9,211 nt of DNA from Gammaproteobacteria bacterium. Its GTDB lineage: Bacteria > Pseudomonadota > Gammaproteobacteria > UBA9214. The notes beneath the pieces were generated by a model. The model ran no database searches. It was not told the DNA's origin and was given only the letters and a program-made list of their open reading frames with translations. The position numbers and the translations under genes are program-made. This document shows, in pieces, positions 1 through 6,809 of this stretch (its first letter is position 1; each line of letters opens with the position of its first letter). Location: contig JAOUCV010000067.1 of the NCBI GenBank assembly GCA_029859555.1, positions 1 to 9,211 on the forward strand, read 5' to 3'.

Positions 1-1
1 A

Positions 2-1351
2 GAACATACCTCGGCGGTTGCTTTTGCCGGCAAATCTGCGCTTGCAGAGAAATTTCTGGCATCCTTGCCGTTTACGCTGACCGGCGCACAGCAACGGGTG
101 ATCAACGATATCCGTGAGGACCTTGCGCATACGCATCCGATGGCGCGGCTGGTGCAGGGTGACGTTGGCTCCGGTAAAACAGTAGTAGCTGCCTGCGCGG
201 CACTGAGCGTGGTGCAGGCCGGTTACCAGGTGGCATTAATGGCGCCGACCGAGTTGCTGGCGGAACAGCATTTCCTCAGTTTCAGTGACTGGTTGCAGCC
301 GCTGGGTGTCGCCGTGGTCTGGCATGCCGGGAAATTGAAGGGCAAGGCGCGCGCGTCTGCCTTGCAGGCAATCAGCAGCGGCGCCGCTGCGGTTATTGTC
401 GGTACGCATGCGCTGTTTCAGGCCGAGGTGGAGTTTGCCAGCCTCGGGCTGGTCATCATCGACGAGCAACATCGCTTCGGTGTGCACCAGCGTCTGGCGT
501 TGCGTGACAAGGGGCGGCAGGCAGGCCAGCGTCCGCACCAGCTGGTGATGACGGCAACACCGATCCCGCGCACGCTGGCGATGACGGTGTATGCAGATCT
601 GGATACCTCGGTGATTGACGAGCTGCCACCCGGGCGGCAGCCGGTAAAAACCGTGGCGCTCAGCCAGGAGCGGCGTGATGAAGTGATACAGTCGGTGCGC
701 AAGGCCTGCGCCGGGGGGCAGCAGGCTTACTGGGTTTGCACCCTGATTGAAGAGTCGGATGTGCTGCAATGCCAGGCGGCAGAAAAAACCGCAGAGTTTC
801 TTGCCGACTGTTTGCCGGAGACCCGTATCGGACTGGTGCACGGACGGCTGAAGGCGGCGCAAAAGGAAACCCTGATGGCGGCTTTCAAGACGGGTAAGCT
901 GGACTTGCTGGTGGCAACAACCGTCATTGAAGTGGGTGTCGATGTGCCAAATGCTTCTTTGATGATTATTGAAAATCCGGAACGGCTGGGGCTGGCGCAA
1001 TTGCACCAGCTACGCGGCCGTGTCGGCCGTGGCAGCCGCCAGAGCAGTTGTGTGTTGCTGTACCAGCCACCACTTTCCGAATCCGGGCGCCAGCGACTTG
1101 CGGTATTGCGCGAGACCGGGGACGGTTTCGAAATCGCACGCCGGGACATGGAATTGCGCGGTCCCGGTGAAGTGCTGGGTACCCGCCAGACCGGTGAAAT
1201 GCAGTTCCATATTGCCGACCTGTTGCGCGATGAAGCGCTGCTGGGTGCGGTTGAACAGGTGGCCAGTCAGTTGCTGGCAGATGCCCCGGATAACGTCTCC
1301 CCGCTGATTCGTCGCTGGCTGGGTGAGGCGGTAAATTACGGCGAGGTATAA
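2..1351 (+). CDS. recG: ATP-dependent DNA helicase RecG, C-terminal part (5' end outside window)
   Basis: RecG is a cytoplasmic superfamily 2 double-strand DNA translocase that remodels stalled replication forks and branch-migrates Holliday junctions. The reading frame is open from nt 2 without an internal start being needed, so about 449 residues of a protein usually near 690 are present. The N-terminal wedge/OB region is off the window. Seen directly: the LPFxLTGAQ entry motif of the helicase core, Walker A GDVGSGKT (nt 158-181), the DEQH box (nt 461-472), TATPIPRT (nt 551-574), DELPPGR, and the QLRGRVGRG motif VI (nt 1007-1033). The late RDMELRGPGEVLGTRQTG stretch is typical of RecG and of the TRG region in RecG/Mfd. 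Motifs are intact and no frameshift is visible. It ends in TAA, 92 nt before ubiC, so co-transcription with ubiC is possible. Confidence 0.97.
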   Translation, partial: EHTSAVAFAGKSALAEKFLASLPFTLTGAQQRVINDIREDLAHTHPMARLVQGDVGSGKTVVAACAALSVVQAGYQVALMAPTELLAEQHFLSFSDWLQPLGVAVVWHAGKLKGKARASALQAISSGAAAVIVGTHALFQAEVEFASLGLVIIDEQHRFGVHQRLALRDKGRQAGQRPHQLVMTATPIPRTLAMTVYADLDTSVIDELPPGRQPVKTVALSQERRDEVIQSVRKACAGGQQAYWVCTLIEESDVLQCQAAEKTAEFLADCLPETRIGLVHGRLKAAQKETLMAAFKTGKLDLLVATTVIEVGVDVPNASLMIIENPERLGLAQLHQLRGRVGRGSRQSSCVLLYQPPLSESGRQRLAVLRETGDGFEIARRDMELRGPGEVLGTRQTGEMQFHIADLLRDEALLGAVEQVASQLLADAPDNVSPLIRRWLGEAVNYGEV

Positions 1352-1443
1352 GTTGAGACCCGTTCCTGCAGAATATTTACAACGGCAACTGCTGCAATAT
1401 CCTGTGATAGTCTTGCCTGTCTGAACTGCACCTGAATGAACAA

Positions 1444-2049
1444 TTGGATACCATAACCCCGCATAACCGCGCTGCCCGCTGGAAACCGCACCGCAATTTC
1501 CTGCGCCGCCGCATACCCGCTGACCTGGCTGACTGGTTGCTTGACCGGGAGTCGCTGACCCTGCGCCTGCAGCAGCTTTGTCCCGGGAAGCCTCCCTGCG
1601 GGTTCAGGGTGCAGGTTCTGTCACAGTTGCAGAGCGTACCCCGCCTGGATGAAACGCAGGCGCTGGCTATGCAACCGAGGGAGATGGCGGTTATCAGGCA
1701 GGTACTGCTGTTGTGTGGTAAACAGCCCTGGGTTTATGCACGCACAGTGATACCGGCATCATCATTGCGTGGTAAATTGCAGCAGCTTACCGGTCTGGGT
1801 ACACGGCCACTGGGCGGCGTGCTGTTTGCCGACCCGGGTATGCGCCGCGGCATGCTGGAGTTGGCGGAAATTTTTCCGGGGCAGGCTGTCTTCGCTGCTG
1901 CCACCGCGCACACGCGGCACCAGCCTGCATCGATCTGGGGTCGGCGTTCGGTGTTCTGGCTCTCCGGCAAGCCGCTGCTGGTCAGTGAGATATTTTTACC
2001 GGATTTCCCTGCTGCCAGCCCGATGCTGCCAAGCTGGAGAGGCAGCTGA
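1444..2049 (+). CDS. ubiC: Chorismate--pyruvate lyase (chorismate lyase)
   Basis: UbiC converts chorismate to 4-hydroxybenzoate and pyruvate, the first committed step of ubiquinone synthesis, in the cytosol. Seen: IRQVLLLC (Arg85, equivalent to E. coli Arg76), WVYARTVIP at 96-104, LGTRPLGGVLF at 118-128, WGRRS at 165-169, and KPLLVSEIFLP whose Glu182 matches the catalytic Glu155 of E. coli. At 201 residues it is longer than the 165-residue E. coli enzyme, mainly through about 18 extra residues before WGRRS and a longer basic N-terminus. No ATG start exists in this frame: an in-frame TAG lies at 1408-1410, and the only candidates are TTG at 1444 or CTG at 1417, 1426 or 1432, none with a clear Shine-Dalgarno. 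TTG 1444 is the choice made here. ubiA follows 19 nt later, as is usual for this pair. Function is secure; the exact start is not. Confidence 0.93.
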   Translation: MDTITPHNRAARWKPHRNFLRRRIPADLADWLLDRESLTLRLQQLCPGKPPCGFRVQVLSQLQSVPRLDETQALAMQPREMAVIRQVLLLCGKQPWVYARTVIPASSLRGKLQQLTGLGTRPLGGVLFADPGMRRGMLELAEIFPGQAVFAAATAHTRHQPASIWGRRSVFWLSGKPLLVSEIFLPDFPAASPMLPSWRGS

Positions 2050-2068
2050 AAGATAACCCTGTATATTA

Positions 2069-2971
2069 ATGCGACATAAAATCATGACGACGTCCTCATC
2101 GAAATTAACACGCTTGCGTGACTATGCCAGTCTGATGCGGCTGGACAAGCCGGTCGGTATTTTTCTGCTGTTGTGGCCGACGCTATGGGCCTTGCTGATC
2201 GCCAGCGGCGGTAATCCGGACCCAAAGATATTGCTGATATTTGTGGCCGGCGTTGTGCTGATGCGTTCTGCCGGTTGCGTAATCAATGACTATGCCGATC
2301 GTGATTTTGATCGCCATGTGTCACGCACCCAGAACCGGCCATTGACGGCTGGCCGGGTCAGTACCGGGGAGGCAAAGGTACTGTTCGTGATTTTATGCCT
2401 GCTGGCGCTGCTGCTGGTGCTGCAATTGAACCTGCTGACAGTTGGCCTGTCGGTGATCGGCGTATTGCTTGCCGCCATTTATCCGTTCATGAAGCGTGTC
2501 ACCCATCTGCCGCAGGTGTTTCTCGGTATCGCGTTCGGCTGGTCGGTTCCCATGGCCTTTGCTGCACAGACGGGCAGCGTGCCGCAGGTGGCCTGGCTGA
2601 TGTTTGTGGCCACGATATTGTGGGCAACGGCTTATGACACCCTCTATGCCATGGTAGATCGCGAGGATGACCGGGTGCTGGGGCTGAAATCAACGGCAAT
2701 CCTGTTTGGTGACTCGGATCGCCAGATTATTGCGATTATTCAGGTGATGTTACTGGCCAGTCTGTTAATGATCGGTCAGCAGGCGGATCTCGGCCTGATC
2801 TATTACCTGGCGGTGCTGCTTGCTGCCGGTTTGGCCGGTTGGCAGCAGTACCTGATACGGTTCCGTGAACGTGAAGCCTGCTTCCAGGCCTTTCTCAACA
2901 ACAACTGGTTCGGCGCGGTCATCTTCCTCGGTATTTTGTTTGACTACATGTTTGCCACGCCGGCCGCTTAA
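2069..2971 (+). CDS. ubiA: 4-hydroxybenzoate octaprenyltransferase
   Basis: UbiA is an integral inner-membrane prenyltransferase that attaches the polyprenyl chain to 4-hydroxybenzoate, using the product of UbiC next door. The 300-residue translation is strongly hydrophobic with about eight membrane segments. Both Mg-diphosphate binding motifs are present: NDYADRDFD (73-81) and the second Asp cluster [13 protein letters not shown] (189-201). Stretches such as [35 protein letters not shown] and [14 protein letters not shown] match E. coli UbiA (290 residues) almost word for word. Two ATG codons are possible: 2069 (used here) and 2084 (295 residues, closer in length to E. coli). Neither has a good Shine-Dalgarno, which fits translational coupling to ubiC ending 19 nt upstream. 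The TAA stop overlaps the stop codon of the convergent comF gene. Confidence 0.97.
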   Translation: MRHKIMTTSSSKLTRLRDYASLMRLDKPVGIFLLLWPTLWALLIASGGNPDPKILLIFVAGVVLMRSAGCVINDYADRDFDRHVSRTQNRPLTAGRVSTGEAKVLFVILCLLALLLVLQLNLLTVGLSVIGVLLAAIYPFMKRVTHLPQVFLGIAFGWSVPMAFAAQTGSVPQVAWLMFVATILWATAYDTLYAMVDREDDRVLGLKSTAILFGDSDRQIIAIIQVMLLASLLMIGQQADLGLIYYLAVLLAAGLAGWQQYLIRFREREACFQAFLNNNWFGAVIFLGILFDYMFATPAA

Positions 2972-3669
2972 CCGGCCCGTGCAATAACCCAGACTTCGAC
3001 CTTGCTGGCGCCGGCACCTTTCAGCGCCCGTGCCAGCTCATTGGCGGTGTGGCCGGTGGTCATGACGTCGTCAATGATGGCGATATGTGCGGGTAATTTT
3101 TCTGTGGTCACCGTGAACGCGTTGCGTAAATTCAGTCGACGTGCATTGTGGGTGAGCAGGGATTGCGGTTCTGTTTTGCGGTTGCGCAGGCACAGCCGGT
3201 GCGTGCTGCGGATCTCCAGCTGGTGGCCGACGACGCGTGCCAGCTCGGTTGCCTGATTGAAGCCGCGTTGCTGTAGACGCGAGCGGTGCAGGGGTACCGG
3301 AATCAGCAATTCAGGTAAGGCACTGTCACGGTCTGCCAGCCGTTGTGCCAGTAAGCCTGACAGTAGCGGGCCGATGGCCAGTTCACCGGCAAACTTCAGT
3401 CGCTTTATCAGGTAATCAACCGGCGGCCGGTAATGAAACAGTGCCGTGGTGGCATCAAATGCGGGTGCCTGTTTTTGGCACCGCCCGCAGAGGCTGTCAT
3501 CGCAACTGGCCGGCAGCGGCAGGCTGCAGCGGGTGCAGACGTGTGCCAGCCAGGGCGCCTCATTGCGGCAGGGAAGACAGAGCCCCGGCCCGGTTGGAGT
3601 ACGGCTGCTGCACAGCCGGCAACGGCCAGGGAACAGCGCGGCCAGTATCGCGTTTAGCTTGTAAACCAT
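2968..3669 (-). CDS. comF: ComF family protein (zinc-finger plus phosphoribosyltransferase fold)
   Basis: ComF/ComFC proteins are needed in naturally competent bacteria for handling incoming single-stranded DNA; E. coli relatives (YhgH/GntX) are linked to DNA use as nutrient. The 233-residue translation has an N-terminal cysteine-rich zinc-binding region with four CxxC pairs (Cys17/20, 31/34, 45/48, 61/64). A phosphoribosyltransferase-type domain follows, carrying the PRPP-loop-like [11 protein letters not shown] (198-208) and [15 protein letters not shown], a ComF hallmark. The ATG at 3669-3667 was chosen because a purine-rich GGGGAAAG lies just upstream on the minus strand and the cysteine region starts at the expected distance. 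The frame stays open upstream to 3846, but that would run deep into bioB. The gene is divergent from bioB with 76 nt between starts, and its first codons lie in the BirA operator. Presence of comF alone does not show competence. Confidence 0.93.
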   Translation of the reverse strand: MVYKLNAILAALFPGRCRLCSSRTPTGPGLCLPCRNEAPWLAHVCTRCSLPLPASCDDSLCGRCQKQAPAFDATTALFHYRPPVDYLIKRLKFAGELAIGPLLSGLLAQRLADRDSALPELLIPVPLHRSRLQQRGFNQATELARVVGHQLEIRSTHRLCLRNRKTEPQSLLTHNARRLNLRNAFTVTTEKLPAHIAIIDDVMTTGHTANELARALKGAGASKVEVWVIARAG

Positions 3670-3691
3670 ATTGTCTTTCCCCGGTTGACAG
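3659..3691. promoter_or_regulatory. BirA (biotin repressor) operator upstream of bioB
   Basis: The left half-site TTGTAAACC (3659-3667) is a perfect match to the known gammaproteobacterial BirA half-site. The right half-site GGTTGACAG (3683-3691) matches GGTTTACAA at 7 of 9 positions. The 15-nt spacer is within the 14-16 nt range known for this signal (E. coli bioO has 16 as I recall it). BirA bound to biotinoyl-AMP dimerises on such sites and blocks biotin gene transcription. The right half covers the -35 box of the bioB promoter, so repression by occlusion is the expected mode. The left half lies over codons 1-4 of comF. The call requires a BirA with an N-terminal winged-helix domain elsewhere in the genome; none is in this window. 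Confidence 0.82.
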
Positions 3692-3713
3692 GAAAAATGA
3701 ACGGCCCCATAGT
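3685..3713 (+). promoter_or_regulatory. Sigma70-type promoter of the bioBFHCD operon
   Basis: A perfect -35 hexamer TTGACA (3685-3690) is followed after exactly 17 nt by CATAGT (3708-3713), which keeps the key A2, T3, A4 and T6 positions of TATAAT. Transcription would start near nt 3720, leaving a leader of roughly 26 nt. A GGTGA Shine-Dalgarno (3732-3736) sits 9 nt before the bioB ATG. The -35 lies within the right BirA half-site. Confidence 0.72.
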
Positions 3714-3748
3714 CTTGATTCTGGAAACCCTGGTGAAACAAGACTATG
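3708..3748. repeat. 10-bp perfect inverted repeat spanning bioB -10 box to start codon
   Basis: CATAGTCTTG (3708-3717) and CAAGACTATG (3739-3748) are perfect reverse complements separated by 21 nt. After one A/A mismatch, TTC (3719-3721) pairs with GAA (3735-3737). The left arm begins with the -10 box; the right arm ends with the bioB ATG. Arm centres are 31 bp apart, about three helical turns, so the arms face the same side of the DNA. It is separate from the BirA site. A second operator is one reading. A hairpin in RNA would need a transcript starting upstream of the predicted bioB start, or a comF transcript running across it. Chance is not excluded. Confidence 0.6.
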
Positions 3749-4726
3749 AATACGCAAACTGCCTGTCTGTCGGAAAATCCTGAAAACGCCGTGCGCAATG
3801 ACTGGTCGCTCGCCGAGGTTAAGGCGATATTTGATTTGCCTTTCAACGAGTTGTTATTTCAGGCGCAAACGGTACACCGGCAGCATTTTGATCCCAATGC
3901 GGTACAGATCAGCACCCTGCTGAGTATCAAGACGGGCGGCTGTCCGGAGGACTGTAAATATTGCCCCCAGAGTGTGCACTATGACACTGGTCTGGAACCC
4001 GAGCGCCTGCTTGACATTGAAGAGGTCGTCACGGCCGCCAAACGTGCCAAACAGGCAGGTGCCTCGCGCTTTTGCATGGGTGCTGCCTGGCGCAACCCGA
4101 AGGGCAAGAATTTTGAGCGGGTGCTGGAGATGGTCGACCGGGTACGTGCCGAGGGGCTGGAGACCTGCGCGACACTGGGCATGCTGGACGAAACGCAGGC
4201 GGCTGAGCTGAAACGGGTCGGGCTGGATTATTACAACCATAATCTCGACACCTCGCCGGAATTCTATGCCGATATCATTACGACACGCACTTACGATGAC
4301 CGCCTGGACACGCTCAGGCACGTGCGTGATGCCGGTATCAATGTCTGTTGTGGCGGCATTGTTGGTATGGGTGAAAGCCGCACGGACCGTGTGTCGATGC
4401 TGTGCGAACTGGCCAATTTGCAGCAACATCCGGGCAGTGTACCGATCAACCAGCTGGTCAAGGTGCAGGGTACGCCGGTGGATGAACAGCCGGACATCGA
4501 CACAATTGAGTTTGTGCGCACCATTGCAACCGCACGCATGCTGATGCCGGCCTCCTATGTGCGTTTGTCTGCCGGTCGTTCTGAAATGAGCGATGAGATG
4601 CAGGCACTGTGTTTCCATGCCGGCGCGAATTCGATTTTCTATGGTGAGAAGTTGCTGACTACCGGTAACCCCGATACCGCAAGGGATGACGCCCTTTTTG
4701 AAAAGCTGGGTTTGCATCCGGCGTAA
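3746..4726 (+). CDS. bioB: Biotin synthase
   Basis: BioB is a cytoplasmic radical-SAM enzyme that inserts sulphur into dethiobiotin to give biotin, the last pathway step. Seen in the 326-residue product: the radical-SAM motif Cys66-PED-Cys70-KY-Cys73 holding the [4Fe-4S] cluster. The ligands of the [2Fe-2S] sulphur-donor cluster align exactly with E. coli after a shift of 13: Cys110 (RFCMGAAWR), Cys141 (TCATLGML), Cys201 ([10 protein letters not shown]) and Arg273 ([11 protein letters not shown]). [13 protein letters not shown] is another family hallmark. The ATG at 3746 has a GGTGA Shine-Dalgarno 9 nt upstream and follows the BirA-controlled promoter. It is the first gene of the operon and is followed by a 101-nt gap to bioF containing a REPIN-like hairpin. 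It appears complete and functional; all key residues are present. Confidence 0.98.
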   Translation: MNTQTACLSENPENAVRNDWSLAEVKAIFDLPFNELLFQAQTVHRQHFDPNAVQISTLLSIKTGGCPEDCKYCPQSVHYDTGLEPERLLDIEEVVTAAKRAKQAGASRFCMGAAWRNPKGKNFERVLEMVDRVRAEGLETCATLGMLDETQAAELKRVGLDYYNHNLDTSPEFYADIITTRTYDDRLDTLRHVRDAGINVCCGGIVGMGESRTDRVSMLCELANLQQHPGSVPINQLVKVQGTPVDEQPDIDTIEFVRTIATARMLMPASYVRLSAGRSEMSDEMQALCFHAGANSIFYGEKLLTTGNPDTARDDALFEKLGLHPA

Positions 4727-4737
4727 CAGGGTATCTT

Positions 4738-4805
4738 GTAGGAGCGGCTCGTAGCCGCGAACATGCGCCTGAAGAAAACCATTCGCGGCTACGAGCCGCT
4801 CCTAC
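4738..4805. repeat. REPIN-like element: two inverted REP units (24-bp perfect arms, 20-nt loop)
   Basis: Arms at 4738-4761 and 4782-4805 are perfect reverse complements over 24 nt, extendable outward by one wobble and one A-T pair. The loop is nt 4762-4781. Each arm begins (reading inward) with GTAG and contains its own small palindrome, GCGGCT-CGT-AGCCGC. This is the form of gammaproteobacterial REP sequences (compare the GTAGGAGCGG family of Pseudomonas and Xanthomonadaceae), and two in inverted orientation constitute a REPIN, spread by a RAYT (TnpA_REP) transposase acting in trans. No RAYT gene is in the window. In RNA the full-length hairpin would be very stable. There is no T-tract after it, so it is more likely a processing or 3'-stability element for bioB than a strong terminator. 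Confidence 0.85.
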
Positions 4806-4827
4806 GATTTATTTGAATTCTCCGGAT

Positions 4828-6003
4828 ATGAAAGACCTCGCCCAACAGCTGCAGCAGCGCAGCCAGCAACAGCTCTACCGTTCGCGGCTGGTGGTCGAGA
4901 CGCCGCAGGGCGTACACACGCACATTGATGGCAAGGATTACCTGACTTTTTGCAGTAACGATTATCTTGGACTGGCTAACCACCCGGACATCGTCGAGGC
5001 CTTCCACAAAGGGCTGGACAACTTCGGTGCTGGCAGTGGTGCTGCCCACTTAATAACCGGGCACAGCCGTGCCCATCATGCGCTGGAAGAAGAACTTGCG
5101 GCGTTTCTGCAGCGACCACGGGTATTGCTGTTTTCCACCGGTTACATGGCTAACCTGGGGGTTATGTCCGCCTTGCTAGGTCGCGGTGATCGTGTATTTG
5201 CAGACCATACCAACCATGCCTCCCTGCTGGACGGTGCGCGCCTCAGTGGTGCGCGCTTGCTGCGTTATCGTCACAATGACGCCGACGACCTTGAAACGCG
5301 TCTGCAAAATGCAGCAGCCGGTGAATTGCTGGTGGCAACCGATGGCGTGTTCAGTATGGACGGTGACGTTGCACCACTGCCGCAGCTGGCAGACACTGCC
5401 AGCGCACATGGTGCATGGCTGATGGTGGATGATGCGCATGGGCTGGGCGTGACCGGTCCGGGCGGACGTGGCACGGTTGCGCAGGCCGGGCTTGACCTTG
5501 AGCAAGTGCCGATTTTGATGGGGACGCTGGGCAAGGCGTTTGGCACTTTTGGTGCATTTGTTGCTGGCAGTGAAGAGCTGATCGAAACGCTGATACAGGA
5601 AGCACGCACTTACATCTATACAACTGCGCCACCACCGGCGCTGGCCTGCGCAACACGCGTGGCACTGCGGCTGGTTCAGCAGGATGACTGGCGGCGCGAA
5701 CAATTGCAGCAGCTGCTGAAGCGATTTCGTCAGGGGGCAGAGCAGCTGGGGCTGGCATTGTGTGATTCACACACCCCGATACAGCCGCTGATCACCGGCA
5801 CGGCTGCCGAGGCGTTGCGACTCAGCCGGGCGCTGCGTGAGCAGGGCATCCTGATCAGCGCTATTCGTCCGCCGACAGTGGCTGAAGGCCAGTCGCGATT
5901 GCGCATCACGTTCTCGGCAGCGCACAGTGAACAGCAGGTGGACCGCCTGCTGGCCGCACTTGAAGGCGTTATGGTGAGTGGCCGGGCTTCCGGCTGCGCT
6001 TAG
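4828..6003 (+). CDS. bioF: 8-amino-7-oxononanoate synthase (KAPA synthase)
   Basis: BioF is a PLP-dependent alpha-oxoamine synthase that condenses pimeloyl-ACP (or -CoA) with L-alanine to give KAPA. In the 391-residue product, SNDYLGL (43-49), [42 protein letters not shown] (200-210, Asp202 and His204 contacting PLP) and GTLGKAFG with the Schiff-base lysine Lys236 are all present; the lysine number equals that of E. coli. [19 protein letters not shown] near the C-terminus is also diagnostic. The ATG at 4828 was chosen because it places SNDYLGL where it lies in E. coli BioF. A TTG at 4813 would add five residues. Neither has a Shine-Dalgarno. The start lies 22 nt after the REPIN-like hairpin. 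bioH begins 3 nt after the TAG stop, in the same frame. Confidence 0.97.
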   Translation: MKDLAQQLQQRSQQQLYRSRLVVETPQGVHTHIDGKDYLTFCSNDYLGLANHPDIVEAFHKGLDNFGAGSGAAHLITGHSRAHHALEEELAAFLQRPRVLLFSTGYMANLGVMSALLGRGDRVFADHTNHASLLDGARLSGARLLRYRHNDADDLETRLQNAAAGELLVATDGVFSMDGDVAPLPQLADTASAHGAWLMVDDAHGLGVTGPGGRGTVAQAGLDLEQVPILMGTLGKAFGTFGAFVAGSEELIETLIQEARTYIYTTAPPPALACATRVALRLVQQDDWRREQLQQLLKRFRQGAEQLGLALCDSHTPIQPLITGTAAEALRLSRALREQGILISAIRPPTVAEGQSRLRITFSAAHSEQQVDRLLAALEGVMVSGRASGCA

Positions 6004-6006
6004 GAC

Positions 6007-6786
6007 ATGGCGCTGTATACGCACACCTCCGGTGCTGGTCAGGACCTGATGATGGTGCATGGCTGGGGGCTGCATGGTGGCATCTGGAAGCCGCTGTTGC
6101 CGTTGCTGGAGACGCATTTTCGTGTCACCTGTGTGGATCTGCCAGGACATGGCCGCAGTGGCTGGCAGGGTGAGGAAACACTGGATGCGATGGCCGGGGC
6201 GCTATTGTCAGTTGCCCCTGCCGGTGCGGCCTGGCTGGGTTGGTCGCTGGGGGGTCTGGTCGCTGCCCGGGCAGCACTGCTGGCGCCGACACGCGTTAAT
6301 GCGCTCATCGAAATCGCCAGCAGTCCGTGTTTTCTGCGCAGGCCGGGATGGCAGAGCGCCATGTTGCCTGTGGTGCTGGATACTTTTGCGGCCGAGCTGG
6401 CAGAGGATTATGCGCGTACCCTGAACCGTTTTCTGGCATTGCAGGTGCGTGGCAGTGAAAATTCCGCTGCAGCCTTGAAGATGTTGCGCGCTCTCATGCT
6501 GCTACAGGGTGAGCCGAACGCGGATGCCCTGCGTGCCGGGCTGGAGCTGCTGAGGACAACAGACTTGCGTGACCGGCTCGGTAAAATTACCTGCCCGGTG
6601 CTGCTGCTGGCTGGTGAGCGCGACAAGCTGGTGCCGGTGAGTGCGATGCGGGCGGCCGGGGAATTATTTCATGCTGCGCAGTTGCAGGTGATCGATGGTG
6701 CCGGGCATGCGCCGTTTATAGCGCAACCGGGACAGGTGGCAAGACAGGTCACAGAATTTTTGCGCGCAGATCTTGCGCAAGGTTGA
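6007..6786 (+). CDS. bioH: Pimeloyl-ACP methyl ester carboxylesterase
   Basis: BioH is an alpha/beta-hydrolase that cleaves the methyl ester from pimeloyl-ACP methyl ester, ending chain elongation and freeing pimeloyl-ACP for BioF. The 259-residue product shows the oxyanion region VHGWGL (17-22), VDLPGHGRS, the nucleophile elbow GWSLGG with Ser80, and the rest of the triad in GERDKLVP (Asp206) and GAGHAPF (His234). ASSPCF and RFLALQ match E. coli BioH (triad Ser82, Asp207, His235) closely and separate it from general hydrolases. The ATG sits 3 nt after the bioF stop. The only Shine-Dalgarno-like stretch, AGGA at 6002-6005, is too near the ATG to act normally, so coupling to bioF translation is likely. 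Confidence 0.95.
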   Translation: MALYTHTSGAGQDLMMVHGWGLHGGIWKPLLPLLETHFRVTCVDLPGHGRSGWQGEETLDAMAGALLSVAPAGAAWLGWSLGGLVAARAALLAPTRVNALIEIASSPCFLRRPGWQSAMLPVVLDTFAAELAEDYARTLNRFLALQVRGSENSAAALKMLRALMLLQGEPNADALRAGLELLRTTDLRDRLGKITCPVLLLAGERDKLVPVSAMRAAGELFHAAQLQVIDGAGHAPFIAQPGQVARQVTEFLRADLAQG

Positions 6787-6809
6787 TAACTTATTTAACA
6801 AACGAGCTT

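Noticed and set aside
236..1006. 256-codon open frame on the minus strand within recG
   Set aside because: Shadow of a well-conserved helicase; no motif, no start signal.
1376..1411. TTTACA as a -35 box for ubiC
   Set aside because: No acceptable -10 at 16-18 nt; the GATAGT further on is 24 nt away. ubiC could be read from the recG transcript.
3670..3846. Upstream extension of the comF frame by 59 codons
   Set aside because: It would run about 100 nt into bioB, crosses the bioB promoter, and its residues do not resemble ComF. The ATG at 3669 has a purine-rich ribosome site and the right distance to the zinc-finger cysteines.
3854..4717. 287-codon open frame on the minus strand within bioB
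   Set aside because: It lies wholly antisense to a gene with every catalytic residue of biotin synthase; composition is typical of a GC-rich shadow frame and no domain is recognisable.
4738..4805. The bioB-bioF hairpin as an intrinsic terminator
   Set aside because: No run of T follows the stem (CGATTTATTTG), the loop is 20 nt, and the remaining biotin genes downstream have no evident promoter of their own. The REP-type arm sequence explains it better.
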